DNA of 64,000 nucleotides from NCBI RefSeq assembly GCF_019655855.1, contig NZ_BPFX01000001.1, positions 1 to 64,000 of the forward strand, given 5' to 3'. The notes below the pieces were generated by a model. That model was given only the letters and a program-made list of their open reading frames with translations. It was not told where the DNA came from and did no database searches. Position 1 is the first letter of the stretch. The number at the start of each line of letters is the position of its first letter. Origin of the DNA: Pseudomonas paralcaligenes (lineage in GTDB: Bacteria > Pseudomonadota > Gammaproteobacteria > Pseudomonadales > Pseudomonadaceae). The position numbers and the translations under genes are program-made. This document shows, piece by piece, positions 1 through 8,435 of this stretch.

Positions 1-2
1 CT

Positions 3-1052
3 ATGTCCCTGAGCATCCCCCACCCGCTGGCCATGACCGACTCGCCGAGCAACCTCGGCGTGCTGTCGGCCGCCGCCAGCGGCCTGGACCGCTTCATCGG
101 CCAGCAGGGCGGCGACGCGGACCGGGTGTTCGGCGTGGCCGGAATCGACCCCGACCTGCTGCTGCACCCGACCCTGAGCCTCAGCCTGAGCAACTACTGC
201 AAGGTGCTGGAGGAAGCGGCGGCGCAATCCGGCTGCGACAACTTCGGGCTGCGCTACGGCCAGCAGTTCCAGCCGCGCGCCCTCGGCCTGCTGGGCTACG
301 TCGGGCTGTGCTCGGACAGCCTGGAACAGGCACTGCAGAACTTCGCCCGGGCCTTTCCCTACCACCAGCACGACACCCTGATCCGCCTGGCGGACATCGG
401 CGAGTGCTACCGCTTCGACTACCAGGTGCGCCACCCGGCGATCCTCGACAAGCGCCAGGACGCCGAGCTGACCATGGGCATGGCCCTCAACCTGGTACGC
501 CACGTGCTCGGCGCGAACTGGGCGCCGCGCGCCGTGCTGTTCGAGCACGCCCGCCCGGAAGGCTGGCGCGAGCACCTGGCCGCGTTCGACGCGCCGGTGC
601 TGTTCGACCAGCCGTGCAACGCCCTGCTGATTCCCAAGCGCGACCTGGCCGGCCAGGCGATGCCCGAGCGCGACCCGGTGCTGCTGATGCTGGTGCAGGA
701 TGCCATCCAGCGGCTCGGCGGCCAGCAGCACCGCCAGTGCCTGGTCGACCAGGCGCGCGGCCTGGTGCGCGACGCCCTGCCACTCGGCGAGCCGGCGCTG
801 GAACAGATCGCCGCCGGCCTCGGCCTGACCCCGGCCGCTCTGCAGCGCCGCCTGCGCGAGCAGAACCTGAGCTACTCCGCACTGATCGACCAGGTGCGCC
901 GCGAACTGGCCCTGCACTACCTGCGCCGGCGCCTGCCGGTCAGCGAACTGGCGCCGCTGCTCGGCTACTCCGAGACCAGCGCCTTCTCCCGCGCCTTCCG
1001 CCGCTGGTTCGACGCCAGTCCGCGGCAATGGCTGCAGACCGCCACCGCCTGA
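3..1052 (+). CDS. AraC family transcriptional regulator (OruR/ArgR-like architecture)
   Basis: The 349-residue protein has the two-part build of the AraC regulators with an arabinose-binding-like N-terminal domain (PF12625-type, about residues 25-215) and a C-terminal double helix-turn-helix of about 100 residues ending in the conserved run YSETSAFSRAFRRW. It should bind DNA in the cytoplasm and respond to a small metabolite; the ligand cannot be told from sequence. The start at base 3 lies at the window edge; an internal ATG at 33 (MTDSPSN) is an alternative, and the true start could lie upstream of the window. The next gene starts 43 bp downstream on the same strand and may be co-transcribed. 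Confidence 0.85.
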   Translation: MSLSIPHPLAMTDSPSNLGVLSAAASGLDRFIGQQGGDADRVFGVAGIDPDLLLHPTLSLSLSNYCKVLEEAAAQSGCDNFGLRYGQQFQPRALGLLGYVGLCSDSLEQALQNFARAFPYHQHDTLIRLADIGECYRFDYQVRHPAILDKRQDAELTMGMALNLVRHVLGANWAPRAVLFEHARPEGWREHLAAFDAPVLFDQPCNALLIPKRDLAGQAMPERDPVLLMLVQDAIQRLGGQQHRQCLVDQARGLVRDALPLGEPALEQIAAGLGLTPAALQRRLREQNLSYSALIDQVRRELALHYLRRRLPVSELAPLLGYSETSAFSRAFRRWFDASPRQWLQTATA

Positions 1053-1095
1053 GCGCGCCGGGGTACACTGGCCGCCCAACCCGACGACCGACACC

Positions 1096-1599
1096 ATGAC
1101 GTCCTACCTGATCCGCGACGCCGGCGAAGCCGACCTCGAGGGCATCCTGCCCATCTACAACGACGCCGTGCAGCACGGCACCGCCATCTGGAACGAAACC
1201 CTGGTGGACCTCGCCAACCGCCGCGCCTGGCTGGCCGAGCGCAACGCCGCCGGCTTCCCGGTGCTGGTGGCGGTGGACGCGGCCGGCGGCGTGCTCGGCT
1301 ATTCCAGCTACGGCACCTGGCGCGCCTTCGACGGCTTCCGCCACACGGTCGAGCACTCGGTCTACGTACGCGCCGACCAGCAGGGCAAGGGCCTGGGCAA
1401 GGCGCTGCTGCAGGCGCTGATAGAACGCGCCCGCGCCGCCGGCCTGCACGTGATGGTGGCCGCCATCGAGCGCGAGAACGCCGCCTCCGTCGCCCTGCAC
1501 CAGCGGCTCGGCTTCGCCGTCACCGGGCAGATGCCCCAGGTCGGCCGCAAGTTCGGCCGCTGGCTGGACCTGACCTTCATGCAGCTGGTCCTGGAGTGA
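1096..1599 (+). CDS. GNAT N-acetyltransferase, phosphinothricin/methionine-sulfoximine type (MddA-like)
   Basis: This 167-residue enzyme is a single GNAT domain. The acetyl-CoA pyrophosphate-binding loop QQGKGLG is at residues 95-101, and it is followed by the helix LLQALIERARAAGLHVMV and the ENAAS...HQRLGF signature of the phosphinothricin acetyltransferase subfamily. From memory it closely resembles P. aeruginosa PA4866, which acetylates methionine sulfoximine and methionine sulfone, so detoxification of methionine analogues is the likely role. That substrate is inferred from the family. The size is normal for the family. Confidence 0.85.
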   Translation: MTSYLIRDAGEADLEGILPIYNDAVQHGTAIWNETLVDLANRRAWLAERNAAGFPVLVAVDAAGGVLGYSSYGTWRAFDGFRHTVEHSVYVRADQQGKGLGKALLQALIERARAAGLHVMVAAIERENAASVALHQRLGFAVTGQMPQVGRKFGRWLDLTFMQLVLE

Positions 1600-1609
1600 G
1601 AACCTGCTC

Positions 1610-1720
1610 AAAGTCTGCTGCGCGTCGGAAAAGCTGCGTTGAAAGCGACTTCGGAAAGCAGCTTGCTGCTAACGCGCTTTAGCGCGGCCCGAAGGGTGAG
1701 CGGAGCGAGTCATGCTCATT
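1610..1720. repeat. Degenerate extragenic repeat remnant
   Basis: The gap 1600-1895 holds no convincing gene. It contains a GC hairpin (GCGCTTTAGCGC followed by GGCCCGAAGGG) whose pattern recurs near 19200 (AGCGCTTGCGCT then GGCCCGAAGGG), so it is probably the remains of a dispersed Pseudomonas intergenic repeat. A short open frame at 1729-1944 overlaps the next gene and has no coding character. Confidence 0.4.
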
Positions 1721-1895
1721 GACCACCCGTGAATTCCGCGTCCTCAGCCACTCTGCTTTTCTCCAGCCCGCGAGACCTTGAACAGGCCGGGAATACTTCC
1801 CGTTCCCGCATGGCTGTGAGCGCCGTCACGGTAAGTCCGCCGCGACGCCACTACCCTGAGTCATCTCATCCTTGGACGACAGGAGCTCGGTCCCC

Positions 1896-2300
1896 ATGGC
1901 CTCGCCTTCTCTCTCCCGTTCCAGGGGCATGCCGTTCGCCCTGATCGGTGCGTTGCTGCTACTGGCAGCCGCTCATACCTTTTCCCAGCGCCTCGACTTC
2001 CTGCAGACGGCCAAGTCCGCCTCGGGCCAGGTCAGCGCCCTCGACGCCAACGGCTCGCAGCCGCTGATCGATTTCGTCGACGAGCGCGGCAACACCGTCT
2101 CCTACGCCCAGTCCGGGCTGGTCTTCGGCTACCAGCTGGGCATGCCGGTGAACGTGCGCTACCTGCCGGATTCCCCGGTCAGCAGCGCGGTCATCGACGA
2201 CGCCGGCGCGCTCTGGGGCAGCACCCTGCTGCTCGGCCTGCTTGGCGCCAGCATGGCCCTGGCGGGCGTGCCGCCCCTGCGCATCCGCCGCTGGCCCTGA
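1896..2300 (+). CDS. DUF3592-type small membrane protein
   Basis: A 134-residue protein with a membrane segment near the N-terminus (about residues 8-28) and another at the C-terminus (TLLLGLLGASMALAGVP). Between them is an extracytoplasmic beta-rich domain of the DUF3592 kind, with the typical run VNVRYLPDSPVSSAV. The function of the family is not known. The ATG at 1896 was chosen because AGGAG lies about ten bases upstream; a TTG at 1872 is also open but has no such site. The gene is convergent with the transporter gene that follows. Confidence 0.7.
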   Translation: MASPSLSRSRGMPFALIGALLLLAAAHTFSQRLDFLQTAKSASGQVSALDANGSQPLIDFVDERGNTVSYAQSGLVFGYQLGMPVNVRYLPDSPVSSAVIDDAGALWGSTLLLGLLGASMALAGVPPLRIRRWP

Positions 2301-2303
2301 GCG

Positions 2304-3194
2304 TCACTTGCCGTAGCCGGCCGCGAACAGCACGGCCAGCACCAGCGGCATCACGACCACGCTGCCCAGGTTGCCGATCAGCACCAGCGCCGCGACCTTG
2401 TGCGGCTCCTGGCGGTACTGCTCGGCGACCATGTAGTTGAGCACCGCCGGCGGCAGCGCGGCGAACAGCCAGAGGGTGGCCAGCTGCACGCCCTGCAGGT
2501 CCAGCAGATGGGCCAGCGGCCAGGCCAGCAGCAGACCGCTCGCCGGACAGGCCACGGCGCCGAGCAGGCCGATGCGCCACGCGCCGAAATCCACGTCGAG
2601 CATGCGCACGCCGAGAGCGAACAGCATCAGCGGGATGCTGATCTCGCCGAGCATGCGGCAGGCCTCCAGCAGCCAGCCCGGCAGCGGCACGCCACCCAGG
2701 TTGATGGCCAGACCGGCGACGCTGGCGATCACCACCGGCACCCGCAGCAGGCGCCACAGCGGCGCGTGGCGGTCAAGCATGTGCAGGCCCACCGAGAAGT
2801 GCAGCAGCATCTCCACCACGAACAGCACCACCGCCGCCGACAACGCCTGCTCGCCGAACGCCAGCACCATCAGTGGCAGGCCCATGTTGCCGGCGTTGCT
2901 GAACATCATCGGCGGCAGGAAGGTGCGGAAGTCCAACCGGAACAGGCGCGCCAGCGGCCACAGCAGCAGGCCCGAGCCCAGCACCACCCCGGCGCCGGCC
3001 AGCGCCAGCCCGGCGTAGTCCTGCAGCGGCGCCTGGCGCTCGGCCAGCACCACGAACACCAGCAGAGGCACGAACAGCTCCATGTTCAACGTGTTGAGCT
3101 GGCGGATGTCCGGGCTGCGGAAACGGCCATAGAGAGCCCCGCACCCGGCGATGAGGGACACCGGCAGCAAGGTGGCGAGGATGGAGGACAGCAT
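2304..3194 (-). CDS. AEC (auxin efflux carrier) family transporter
   Basis: The 296-residue protein is hydrophobic throughout, with about eight to ten predicted membrane segments. It carries AEC-family features, including the FSNAGNMGLPLMVLAFG motif in the first half and the proline-rich LPPAVLNYMVAEQY segment in the second. Family members move small organic acids such as malonate or malate across the inner membrane; no metabolic gene sits beside this one to fix the substrate. Its length fits the family (about 290-320 residues). Confidence 0.85.
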   Translation of the reverse strand: MLSSILATLLPVSLIAGCGALYGRFRSPDIRQLNTLNMELFVPLLVFVVLAERQAPLQDYAGLALAGAGVVLGSGLLLWPLARLFRLDFRTFLPPMMFSNAGNMGLPLMVLAFGEQALSAAVVLFVVEMLLHFSVGLHMLDRHAPLWRLLRVPVVIASVAGLAINLGGVPLPGWLLEACRMLGEISIPLMLFALGVRMLDVDFGAWRIGLLGAVACPASGLLLAWPLAHLLDLQGVQLATLWLFAALPPAVLNYMVAEQYRQEPHKVAALVLIGNLGSVVVMPLVLAVLFAAGYGK

Positions 3195-3435
3195 GGAGGC
3201 TCCGGCGGGCGAAAAACTTCGTTAGCTTCGCAAGTATCACCCCGTCCCGGCAATGTCCCACGAGCCGACCGCACGTCGATCCAACTCCGCCAATCGACGA
3301 ACGGACGCCCGCGCCAGACCTCCGCGGTTATCCTCGGACCGCTCTAGAAAGCCACTTCCGCCATGGCGAGGCGCCCCAGAGTGCCCGCCCCGATCACCTC
3401 GCTTCTGCCAGCGACAGCATCATGGGGAATCCGCT

Positions 3436-4158
3436 ATGCATGTCCGAAGACTCCTGCTGGGCAGCCTCGCGCTGCTCGCCTGCGCCAGCGCGCAGGCCTA
3501 CGTGATGGAGCGCGAACTCGCCGGCTACGACCTGCGCCTCGCCACCCAGCCGACCCGCAGCATGGCCCAGGGCCTGATCCAGCCCAGCGCCAGCGGCACC
3601 TTCCACGGCGGCCTGGACCTCAGCCGCGAGGACGGCTGGTACTTCGGCGGCTGGGCGCCGAGCATGGGACTGCTCGACGGCGGCCAGCCGCAACTGGACG
3701 CCTACGTCGGCCTGCGGCGCCCGCTGGACGACCGCCTCGGCTACGAAGTGGGGCTGATCCGCTACAGCCGCCTCGGCGTCGACGGCCTCGATCACAACCA
3801 GTACTACGCCGGCCTGACCCTGCTGGAGAGCCGCTTCGGCCTCGCCGTCGCCGACCGCCCGGGGCGCCAGGACGGCAACCTGCTGCTGGACCTCGCCCTG
3901 CCCCGCCCGCTCGACCTGGGCATGACCCTGCAGTACGGCGCGCATCGCCTGGACAACCCGGTCAGGCTGGGTTCCGGCGCCCAGGTGCGCTCCTTCGGCG
4001 ACTGGTCGCTGAACCTGACGCGGGCCTGGGGCGGCAACGCGCTGAAGCTTTCCTACGGCGGCTCCTCGCTGGGCGGCGAACGCTGCGCCGCCTACTCGGG
4101 CAACAACGGCCAGTGCGAGGGCCTGCTGATGATCCGCGCGGAACGACCGCTGCTGTGA
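3436..4158 (+). CDS. TorF-family putative outer-membrane porin
   Basis: The 240-residue protein opens with a signal peptide (MHVRRLLLGSLALLACASAQA) and continues with alternating beta strands typical of the TIGR02001/TorF group (GGLDLSREDGWYFGGWAP, YVGLRRPLDDRLGYEVGLIRY, QYYAGLTLL). It probably forms a small beta-barrel in the outer membrane, but no substrate is established for the family. The frame is open back to 3253, but only the ATG at 3436 gives a signal peptide, so that start is preferred. The 241 bp upstream hold no further gene. Confidence 0.75.
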   Translation: MHVRRLLLGSLALLACASAQAYVMERELAGYDLRLATQPTRSMAQGLIQPSASGTFHGGLDLSREDGWYFGGWAPSMGLLDGGQPQLDAYVGLRRPLDDRLGYEVGLIRYSRLGVDGLDHNQYYAGLTLLESRFGLAVADRPGRQDGNLLLDLALPRPLDLGMTLQYGAHRLDNPVRLGSGAQVRSFGDWSLNLTRAWGGNALKLSYGGSSLGGERCAAYSGNNGQCEGLLMIRAERPLL

Positions 4159-4165
4159 CGCCGGC

Positions 4166-4432
4166 TCAGCGCAGCTGGCTGTCCTTGCTGCCGCGCCGGT
4201 TGTAGCCGCTGAACGCCGCCTGCTCCCTGTCGTGCTCGGCCTGGCACTTCACGCACAGGCGCACGCCGGGCACCGCCTCACGGCGGGCCTGGGGGATCGG
4301 CGCATCGCACTCCTCGCAGCGGCTCAGGCTCTCGCCCCGGGGCAGCTGGCTGCGGGCGCGGGCCACCGCGTCCTCGATGCTGCTGTCGATCTGCTCCTGT
4401 ACCGCATCGTCGTTGGTCCAGCCTCCGGCCAT
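4166..4432 (-). CDS. DksA/TraR-type zinc-finger protein (YbiI-like)
   Basis: The 88-residue protein has a complete four-cysteine zinc finger, C39-x2-C42-x17-C60-x2-C63, in a DksA/TraR context (SRCEECDAPIPQARREAVPG). It lacks the long coiled coil of DksA, which matches E. coli YbiI in size and layout. It may bind RNA polymerase's secondary channel as other members do, but this is inference. The frame stays open far upstream; the internal ATG at 4432 is chosen because the domain begins there and the upstream translation is antisense to the solute-binding protein gene. Confidence 0.85.
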   Translation of the reverse strand: MAGGWTNDDAVQEQIDSSIEDAVARARSQLPRGESLSRCEECDAPIPQARREAVPGVRLCVKCQAEHDREQAAFSGYNRRGSKDSQLR

Positions 4433-4540
4433 GATGACCTCCGGATAGGGGATGTGATCCTGAAGATATGGGCGCCCGCCGCGCCGAATGCAAGCGCGCC
4501 GCCGGACTATGCTGGAAGGAACAGCGAAAGGAGTCCGTCG

Positions 4541-5278
4541 ATGCCCTGCTCTCGTCTGCTCGCGGCCCTCGTGCTGGGCTGCTGCGCGCTGCTGGCGCGC
4601 GCCGAAACCCTGGTCGCCATCGACAACGCCAACCCGCCATTCATGTATCTGCACGACGGCCAGGCCCGGGGACTGTATCCCGCGATGCTGGAGGCGGTGT
4701 TCGCCCGCCTCGGCGAGCCCCTGAGCCTGCAGGCCATGCCCTGGAAGCGCGCCCTGCTCAAGGGCGCCGCCGGCGAGGTGGGCATCGGCGGCATCTACCG
4801 CAACGCCGAGCGGCTGCGGGTCTTCGACTATTCCGACCCCATCTACGAGGAGCGCCTGCTGCTCTACGTGCGGCGCGACCGGGCGTTCGACTTCCGCGGC
4901 ATCGAGGACCTGCACGGCCGCCGGATCGGCGTGATCCGCGGCTGGAGCTACACCGACGACTTCGACCGGGCGGTGCGGGAGGGACGCATCGACGCCCAGC
5001 CGGGCAGCTCCGACGAGGCCAACCTGCGCAAGCTGGCGTCTGGCCGGCTGGACGCCGTGGTCGTCATCGAGATGGCCGCCAGGCGGCTGCTGGAACAGGA
5101 CGGGCTGGACGAACTCCAGCCACTGCCCCAACCGCTGAGCATCAACCCCACCTACCTCGTGTTCGCCAAGCAGGCCCGGCGCCAGGACCTGCTGCTGCGC
5201 TTCGACCAGGCGCTGCGGGAGATGCACGAGGACGGCTCGCTGCAGCGCCTGATCGACGAGGCGACCGCTATTCCTTGA
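4541..5278 (+). CDS. Periplasmic solute-binding protein (amino-acid type SBP domain)
   Basis: This 245-residue protein has an N-terminal signal peptide ([21 protein letters not shown]) and a bacterial extracellular solute-binding fold of family 3: [28 protein letters not shown] near the start, the hinge run [15 protein letters not shown], and [18 protein letters not shown] in the second lobe. It has no permease or ATPase neighbours, so it may be an orphan or a sensory binding protein. The ATG at 4541 follows AAAGGAG by seven bases. Its 3' end overlaps the convergent decarboxylase gene by 11 bp. Confidence 0.8.
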   Translation: MPCSRLLAALVLGCCALLARAETLVAIDNANPPFMYLHDGQARGLYPAMLEAVFARLGEPLSLQAMPWKRALLKGAAGEVGIGGIYRNAERLRVFDYSDPIYEERLLLYVRRDRAFDFRGIEDLHGRRIGVIRGWSYTDDFDRAVREGRIDAQPGSSDEANLRKLASGRLDAVVVIEMAARRLLEQDGLDELQPLPQPLSINPTYLVFAKQARRQDLLLRFDQALREMHEDGSLQRLIDEATAIP

Positions 5279-6131
5279 CGTTCATGTACTCGCGCGCCCA
5301 GACGATGTAGTCCTCGGGCTGGGTGTACTTGTGCGTCAGCTCGGTGGCGTTGAGGTCGCTGGCGGCAATCCCGCGCTGCTCGCGCAGGCAGTCGTAGGTG
5401 GCCTTGATCGCGGCGAAGTAGGCGGCGTGGCCATCGACCACGATGCGCACGCCGAGGCTGGCCAGGCGGGCATCGTCACGCAGCAGCGGGTTGCCGTAGC
5501 TGACCAGCATCAGCGGCACATTGAGGTTCTCGGCGATCAGCTCCAGGTGGGCGAAGTCGCGCACGCCCACCATGCAGATGGCGTCGGCGCCCGCCTCCTG
5601 GTAGGCGCGGGTGCGGTGGATCACCTCGTCGACCTCCAGCACGCCGGCATGGGTACGGGCGATGATCGACAGCGCCGGGTCCATGCGCGCTTCCAGCGCC
5701 GCGCGGATCTTGCCGACGCCCTCGGCGACGCCGATCAGGTCGGTCGACTTGCGCCCGAACTGGGCCGGCAGCAGCGTGTCCTCGAGAGTCAGGGCGGCGA
5801 TCCCGGCGCGCTCCAGTTCGGTCACCGTGCGCATCACGTTGAGCGCGTTGCCGTAGCCGTGGTCGGCGTCGGCGATCACCGGCAGCCGCGCGACCCGGCC
5901 GATGCGGGAAGCCTGCTCGACGAACTCGCTGAGGGTGATCAGGGCGAAATCGGGCGCGGCCAGAACTTGTAGTGAAGCTACAGAGCCGCCCAGGATGCCG
6001 ACCTCGAAGCCTAGGTCGGAGGCGATCCGCGCGGACATGGGGTCGAACACCGACGCGGTGTGATAGCAGGCGTTCGAGTCGAGAAGCGCGCGGAACTGCG
6101 CGCGAAGATCGTGATGTGAAGCTCTGTGCAT
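5268..6131 (-). CDS. Oxaloacetate decarboxylase, PEP mutase/isocitrate lyase superfamily
   Basis: The 287-residue cytoplasmic enzyme follows, almost residue for residue, P. aeruginosa PA4872, which decarboxylates oxaloacetate to pyruvate without biotin. Visible features are the Mg-binding [12 protein letters not shown] segment (residues 88-99), the LEDTLLP loop and His235 in the run DGHAAYFAA, which replaces the general residue of other superfamily members. The ATG at 6131 gives the exact family length and start (MHRASHH); the longer open frame to 6224 runs through the promoter. Codons 50-56 (TCT GTA GCT TCA CTA CAA GTT) all end in A or T, unlike the rest of the gene, and coincide with an inverted repeat described separately. 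Confidence 0.93.
   Translation of the reverse strand: MHRASHHDLRAQFRALLDSNACYHTASVFDPMSARIASDLGFEVGILGGSVASLQVLAAPDFALITLSEFVEQASRIGRVARLPVIADADHGYGNALNVMRTVTELERAGIAALTLEDTLLPAQFGRKSTDLIGVAEGVGKIRAALEARMDPALSIIARTHAGVLEVDEVIHRTRAYQEAGADAICMVGVRDFAHLELIAENLNVPLMLVSYGNPLLRDDARLASLGVRIVVDGHAAYFAAIKATYDCLREQRGIAASDLNATELTHKYTQPEDYIVWAREYMNVKE
5968..5982. promoter_or_regulatory. Intragenic inverted repeat, candidate downstream operator
   Basis: TGTAG-TGAAG-CTACA is a perfect 5-bp inverted repeat with a 5-bp spacer, inside the decarboxylase coding sequence. It matches the intergenic repeat at 6178-6192 in both arms and spacing, and the centres are 210 bp apart. The codons across it are unusually A/T-ending for this gene. 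Confidence 0.6.
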
Positions 6132-6177
6132 GAAAGGCGCCACGGCTGGTTCGTCGTACTTTTGGCCGGACCAATTA

Positions 6178-6192
6178 TGTAGCAAAACTACA
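6178..6192. promoter_or_regulatory. Intergenic inverted repeat, candidate upstream operator over the decarboxylase promoter
   Basis: TGTAG-CAAAA-CTACA is a perfect 5-bp inverted repeat with a 5-bp spacer. On the minus strand it lies between a possible -35 (TTGGCT) and a possible -10 (TACATA or CATAAT) of the decarboxylase promoter, where a bound protein would block RNA polymerase. The form resembles the TGTAR-N5-YTACA motif described for HexR-type (RpiR family) regulators, but the regulator here is not known. Confidence 0.6.
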
Positions 6193-6301
6193 AAACCAGC
6201 CAAGTACCCCCGGCCCTTCTTCATGCACGGCGCATACCGGGACGCCCTTCACAAGCCTGCCCACCTGTCGCTGCGGGTGCTGGATTCCTTCGATTCTATT
6301 T

Positions 6302-6316
6302 TGTTATGTTATTACA
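6302..6316 (+). promoter_or_regulatory. Zur-box-like sequence upstream of the TonB receptor
   Basis: TGTTATGTTATTACA matches the gammaproteobacterial Zur consensus TGTTATA-NN-ATAACA at 11 of 13 fixed positions. It lies 18 bp before the receptor start codon, just ahead of the AGGAAAG ribosome site, so a bound repressor would cover the promoter. This suggests zinc-starvation control of the receptor and the gene after it. Confidence 0.5.
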
Positions 6317-6334
6317 TCTATATAGGAAAGCAGC

Positions 6335-8419
6335 ATGAAAAAGCTCATCTACAGATCGATAGGAATATCCTCCCTGGTCATGCAGGGCGCCATGGCGCAG
6401 GACGCCGTGCAGCTGGAGAGCGTGACCATCAGCGGCGACCGCTACGAAAGCGCTACCGGTCCCGTCGACAGCTACCGCGCCACCCGCTCGGCCACCGCCA
6501 CCCGCAGCGACGTCGATATCCGCGACACGCCGCAGAGCATCGAGGTGGTGCCGGCGCAGGTGCTGGAGGATCTCAACACCACGCGCATCGATCGCGCGCT
6601 GGATTTCGCCGGCGGCGTGTCGCGGCAGAACAACTTCGGCGGCCTGACCTTCCTCAACTACAGCGTGCGCGGCTTCACCACCGGCGAGCTGTACCGCAAC
6701 GGCTTCGCCATCAACCGGGGCAGCTACAGCGCGCCGGACGCCTCCGGCATCGAGCGCATCGAAGTACTCAAGGGGCCCTCGGCCAGCCTCTACGGTCGCG
6801 GCGACCCCGGCGGGCTGGTCAATATCGTCGGCAAGAAGCCCCAGGCCGAGTCGTTCAGCCGGCTCAACCTGAGCGCCGGCAGCTGGGACCGCTACCGCGC
6901 CAGCCTGGACGCCAACACCCCGCTGAGCGAGGACGGCAGCCTGCTGTCGCGGATCAACCTGGCGGTCGAGGACAACGGCAGCTTCCGCGACCACGTGGGC
7001 AACCGCCGCCAGGTGGTCACGCCCTCGCTGAGCTGGCAGCTCGACGCGGACACCCTGCTGCAGCTCGACGCCGAGTTCGCCCGCACCGAATCCGTGTTCG
7101 ACCGCGGCCTGCCGGCGGTCAACGGCGAGCTGGGCGCGGTGCGCCGCTCCGCCTTCTTCGGCGAGCCCAACGACGGCGACATCCGTAACGACAACCAGAC
7201 CTTGGACCTGGCCCTGGAACGCCACCTCGACGAAGGCTGGAAGCTGCGCCTGGCCAGCCACTACACCCAGGGCCACCTGCGCGGCGACAGCTCCGAGCCG
7301 CAGCGGCTGGTCGGCGACACCCTCACCCGCTTCTACCGCCAGCGCGACTTCGAGTGGAACGACAGCATCACCCAGGCCGAGCTGCACGGCAGCTTCGAGC
7401 TGGCCGGCTGGCAGCACCAGAGCCTGATCGGCCTGGAATACGAGAACTACCGCAACAGCCAGAAGTATCCCCAGAGCGAGACCCTGGCCAGCTACGGGCT
7501 GAACATTCGCAAGCCGGTCTACGGCACGCCCAAGCCGCCGATCACCCGTCCCAACGACTTCCACGAGCGCACCGAGAGCTACGCCCTCAACCTACAGGAC
7601 CAGATCGCCTTCACCGACCGCCTGCGCGGGCTGCTCGGCGTGCGCCTGGAGCGGGTCGAGCAGCGCTCGCTGAACCGCGCCAGCGGCGTCGCCAACGAAC
7701 AACGCAAGGACGTCGCCACCCCGCGCATCGGCCTGCTCTACCAACTCGTCCCCGAGGTCGGCCTGTTCGCCAACGCCGGCACCTCGTTCAAGCCCAACGC
7801 CATCGGCAGCCGCGGCGAGGTCTACCAGCCCGAGAAGGGCCTGGGCTACGAGACCGGGCTCAAGCTGGACCTGCTCGACGGCCGCCTAGGCGGCAACGTG
7901 GCGCTGTTCCACATCGACAAGGAGAACGTCGTCACCACCGACACCCTCGGCGACAGCCTGGCGGCCGGCGAGGCGCGCAGCCGCGGGCTGGACCTTCAGT
8001 TCAGCGGCCAGCTGAGCGATGCCCTGCGCCTGATCGGCGCCTACGCCTACATCGACGCCGAGGTGACCAAGGGCGACACCGCCCTCCCGGCCGGCAGCGA
8101 CCTGCTCGGCATCCCCCGCCACAGCGGCAGCCTGCTGGCCGTCTACGAGTTCCAGCACGGCGCGCTGCGCGGCTCGGACATCGGCGCCGCCGTCACCCAC
8201 GTCGGCGAACGCTCCGGCCAGGCCGGCAGCGACTTCCGCCTGCCGGCCTACGAGACCCTCGACCTGCTGGCCCACTACAAGGCCAGCGAGCAGGTCACCC
8301 TGGGCGTCAACCTCAACAACGTGTTCGACCGCAAGTACTACGAACGCGCCTACAACAGCGTCTGGGTACTGCCCGGCGAACCCCGCAACCTCAGTTTCAG
8401 CCTGACCCTCGACCTCTGA
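6335..8419 (+). CDS. TonB-dependent outer-membrane receptor (siderophore/metal type)
   Basis: The 694-residue protein has a signal peptide (about residues 1-21), an N-terminal plug domain (DIRDTPQSIEVVPAQVLED, then IERIEVLKGPSASLYGRGDPGGLVNIVGK, about residues 60-165) and a C-terminal 22-strand beta-barrel ending in YERAYNSVWVLPGEPRNLSFSLTLDL. There is no N-terminal signalling (STN) domain, so it is a plain transducer. It takes up a chelated ligand across the outer membrane using TonB energy. The Zur-like box upstream and the DUF4198 gene 16 bp downstream suggest a metal such as zinc or nickel; that is inference. Confidence 0.9.
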   Translation: MKKLIYRSIGISSLVMQGAMAQDAVQLESVTISGDRYESATGPVDSYRATRSATATRSDVDIRDTPQSIEVVPAQVLEDLNTTRIDRALDFAGGVSRQNNFGGLTFLNYSVRGFTTGELYRNGFAINRGSYSAPDASGIERIEVLKGPSASLYGRGDPGGLVNIVGKKPQAESFSRLNLSAGSWDRYRASLDANTPLSEDGSLLSRINLAVEDNGSFRDHVGNRRQVVTPSLSWQLDADTLLQLDAEFARTESVFDRGLPAVNGELGAVRRSAFFGEPNDGDIRNDNQTLDLALERHLDEGWKLRLASHYTQGHLRGDSSEPQRLVGDTLTRFYRQRDFEWNDSITQAELHGSFELAGWQHQSLIGLEYENYRNSQKYPQSETLASYGLNIRKPVYGTPKPPITRPNDFHERTESYALNLQDQIAFTDRLRGLLGVRLERVEQRSLNRASGVANEQRKDVATPRIGLLYQLVPEVGLFANAGTSFKPNAIGSRGEVYQPEKGLGYETGLKLDLLDGRLGGNVALFHIDKENVVTTDTLGDSLAAGEARSRGLDLQFSGQLSDALRLIGAYAYIDAEVTKGDTALPAGSDLLGIPRHSGSLLAVYEFQHGALRGSDIGAAVTHVGERSGQAGSDFRLPAYETLDLLAHYKASEQVTLGVNLNNVFDRKYYERAYNSVWVLPGEPRNLSFSLTLDL

Positions 8420-8435
8420 CCGAAAGGACCTCTCG

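Noticed and set aside
1729..1944. Short open frame before the DUF3592 gene
   Set aside because: It overlaps that gene in another frame, contains repeat-derived sequence and has no ribosome site or recognisable protein.
2400..3347. Long plus-strand open frame opposite the AEC transporter
   Set aside because: Its translation is a run of Gln, His and Arg with no domain, the usual antisense shadow of a GC-rich gene; the minus-strand frame is a clear AEC protein.
5268..6224. Upstream start for the decarboxylase at 6224
   Set aside because: The extra residues would be translated through the promoter and operator; the ATG at 6131 gives the exact family start and length.
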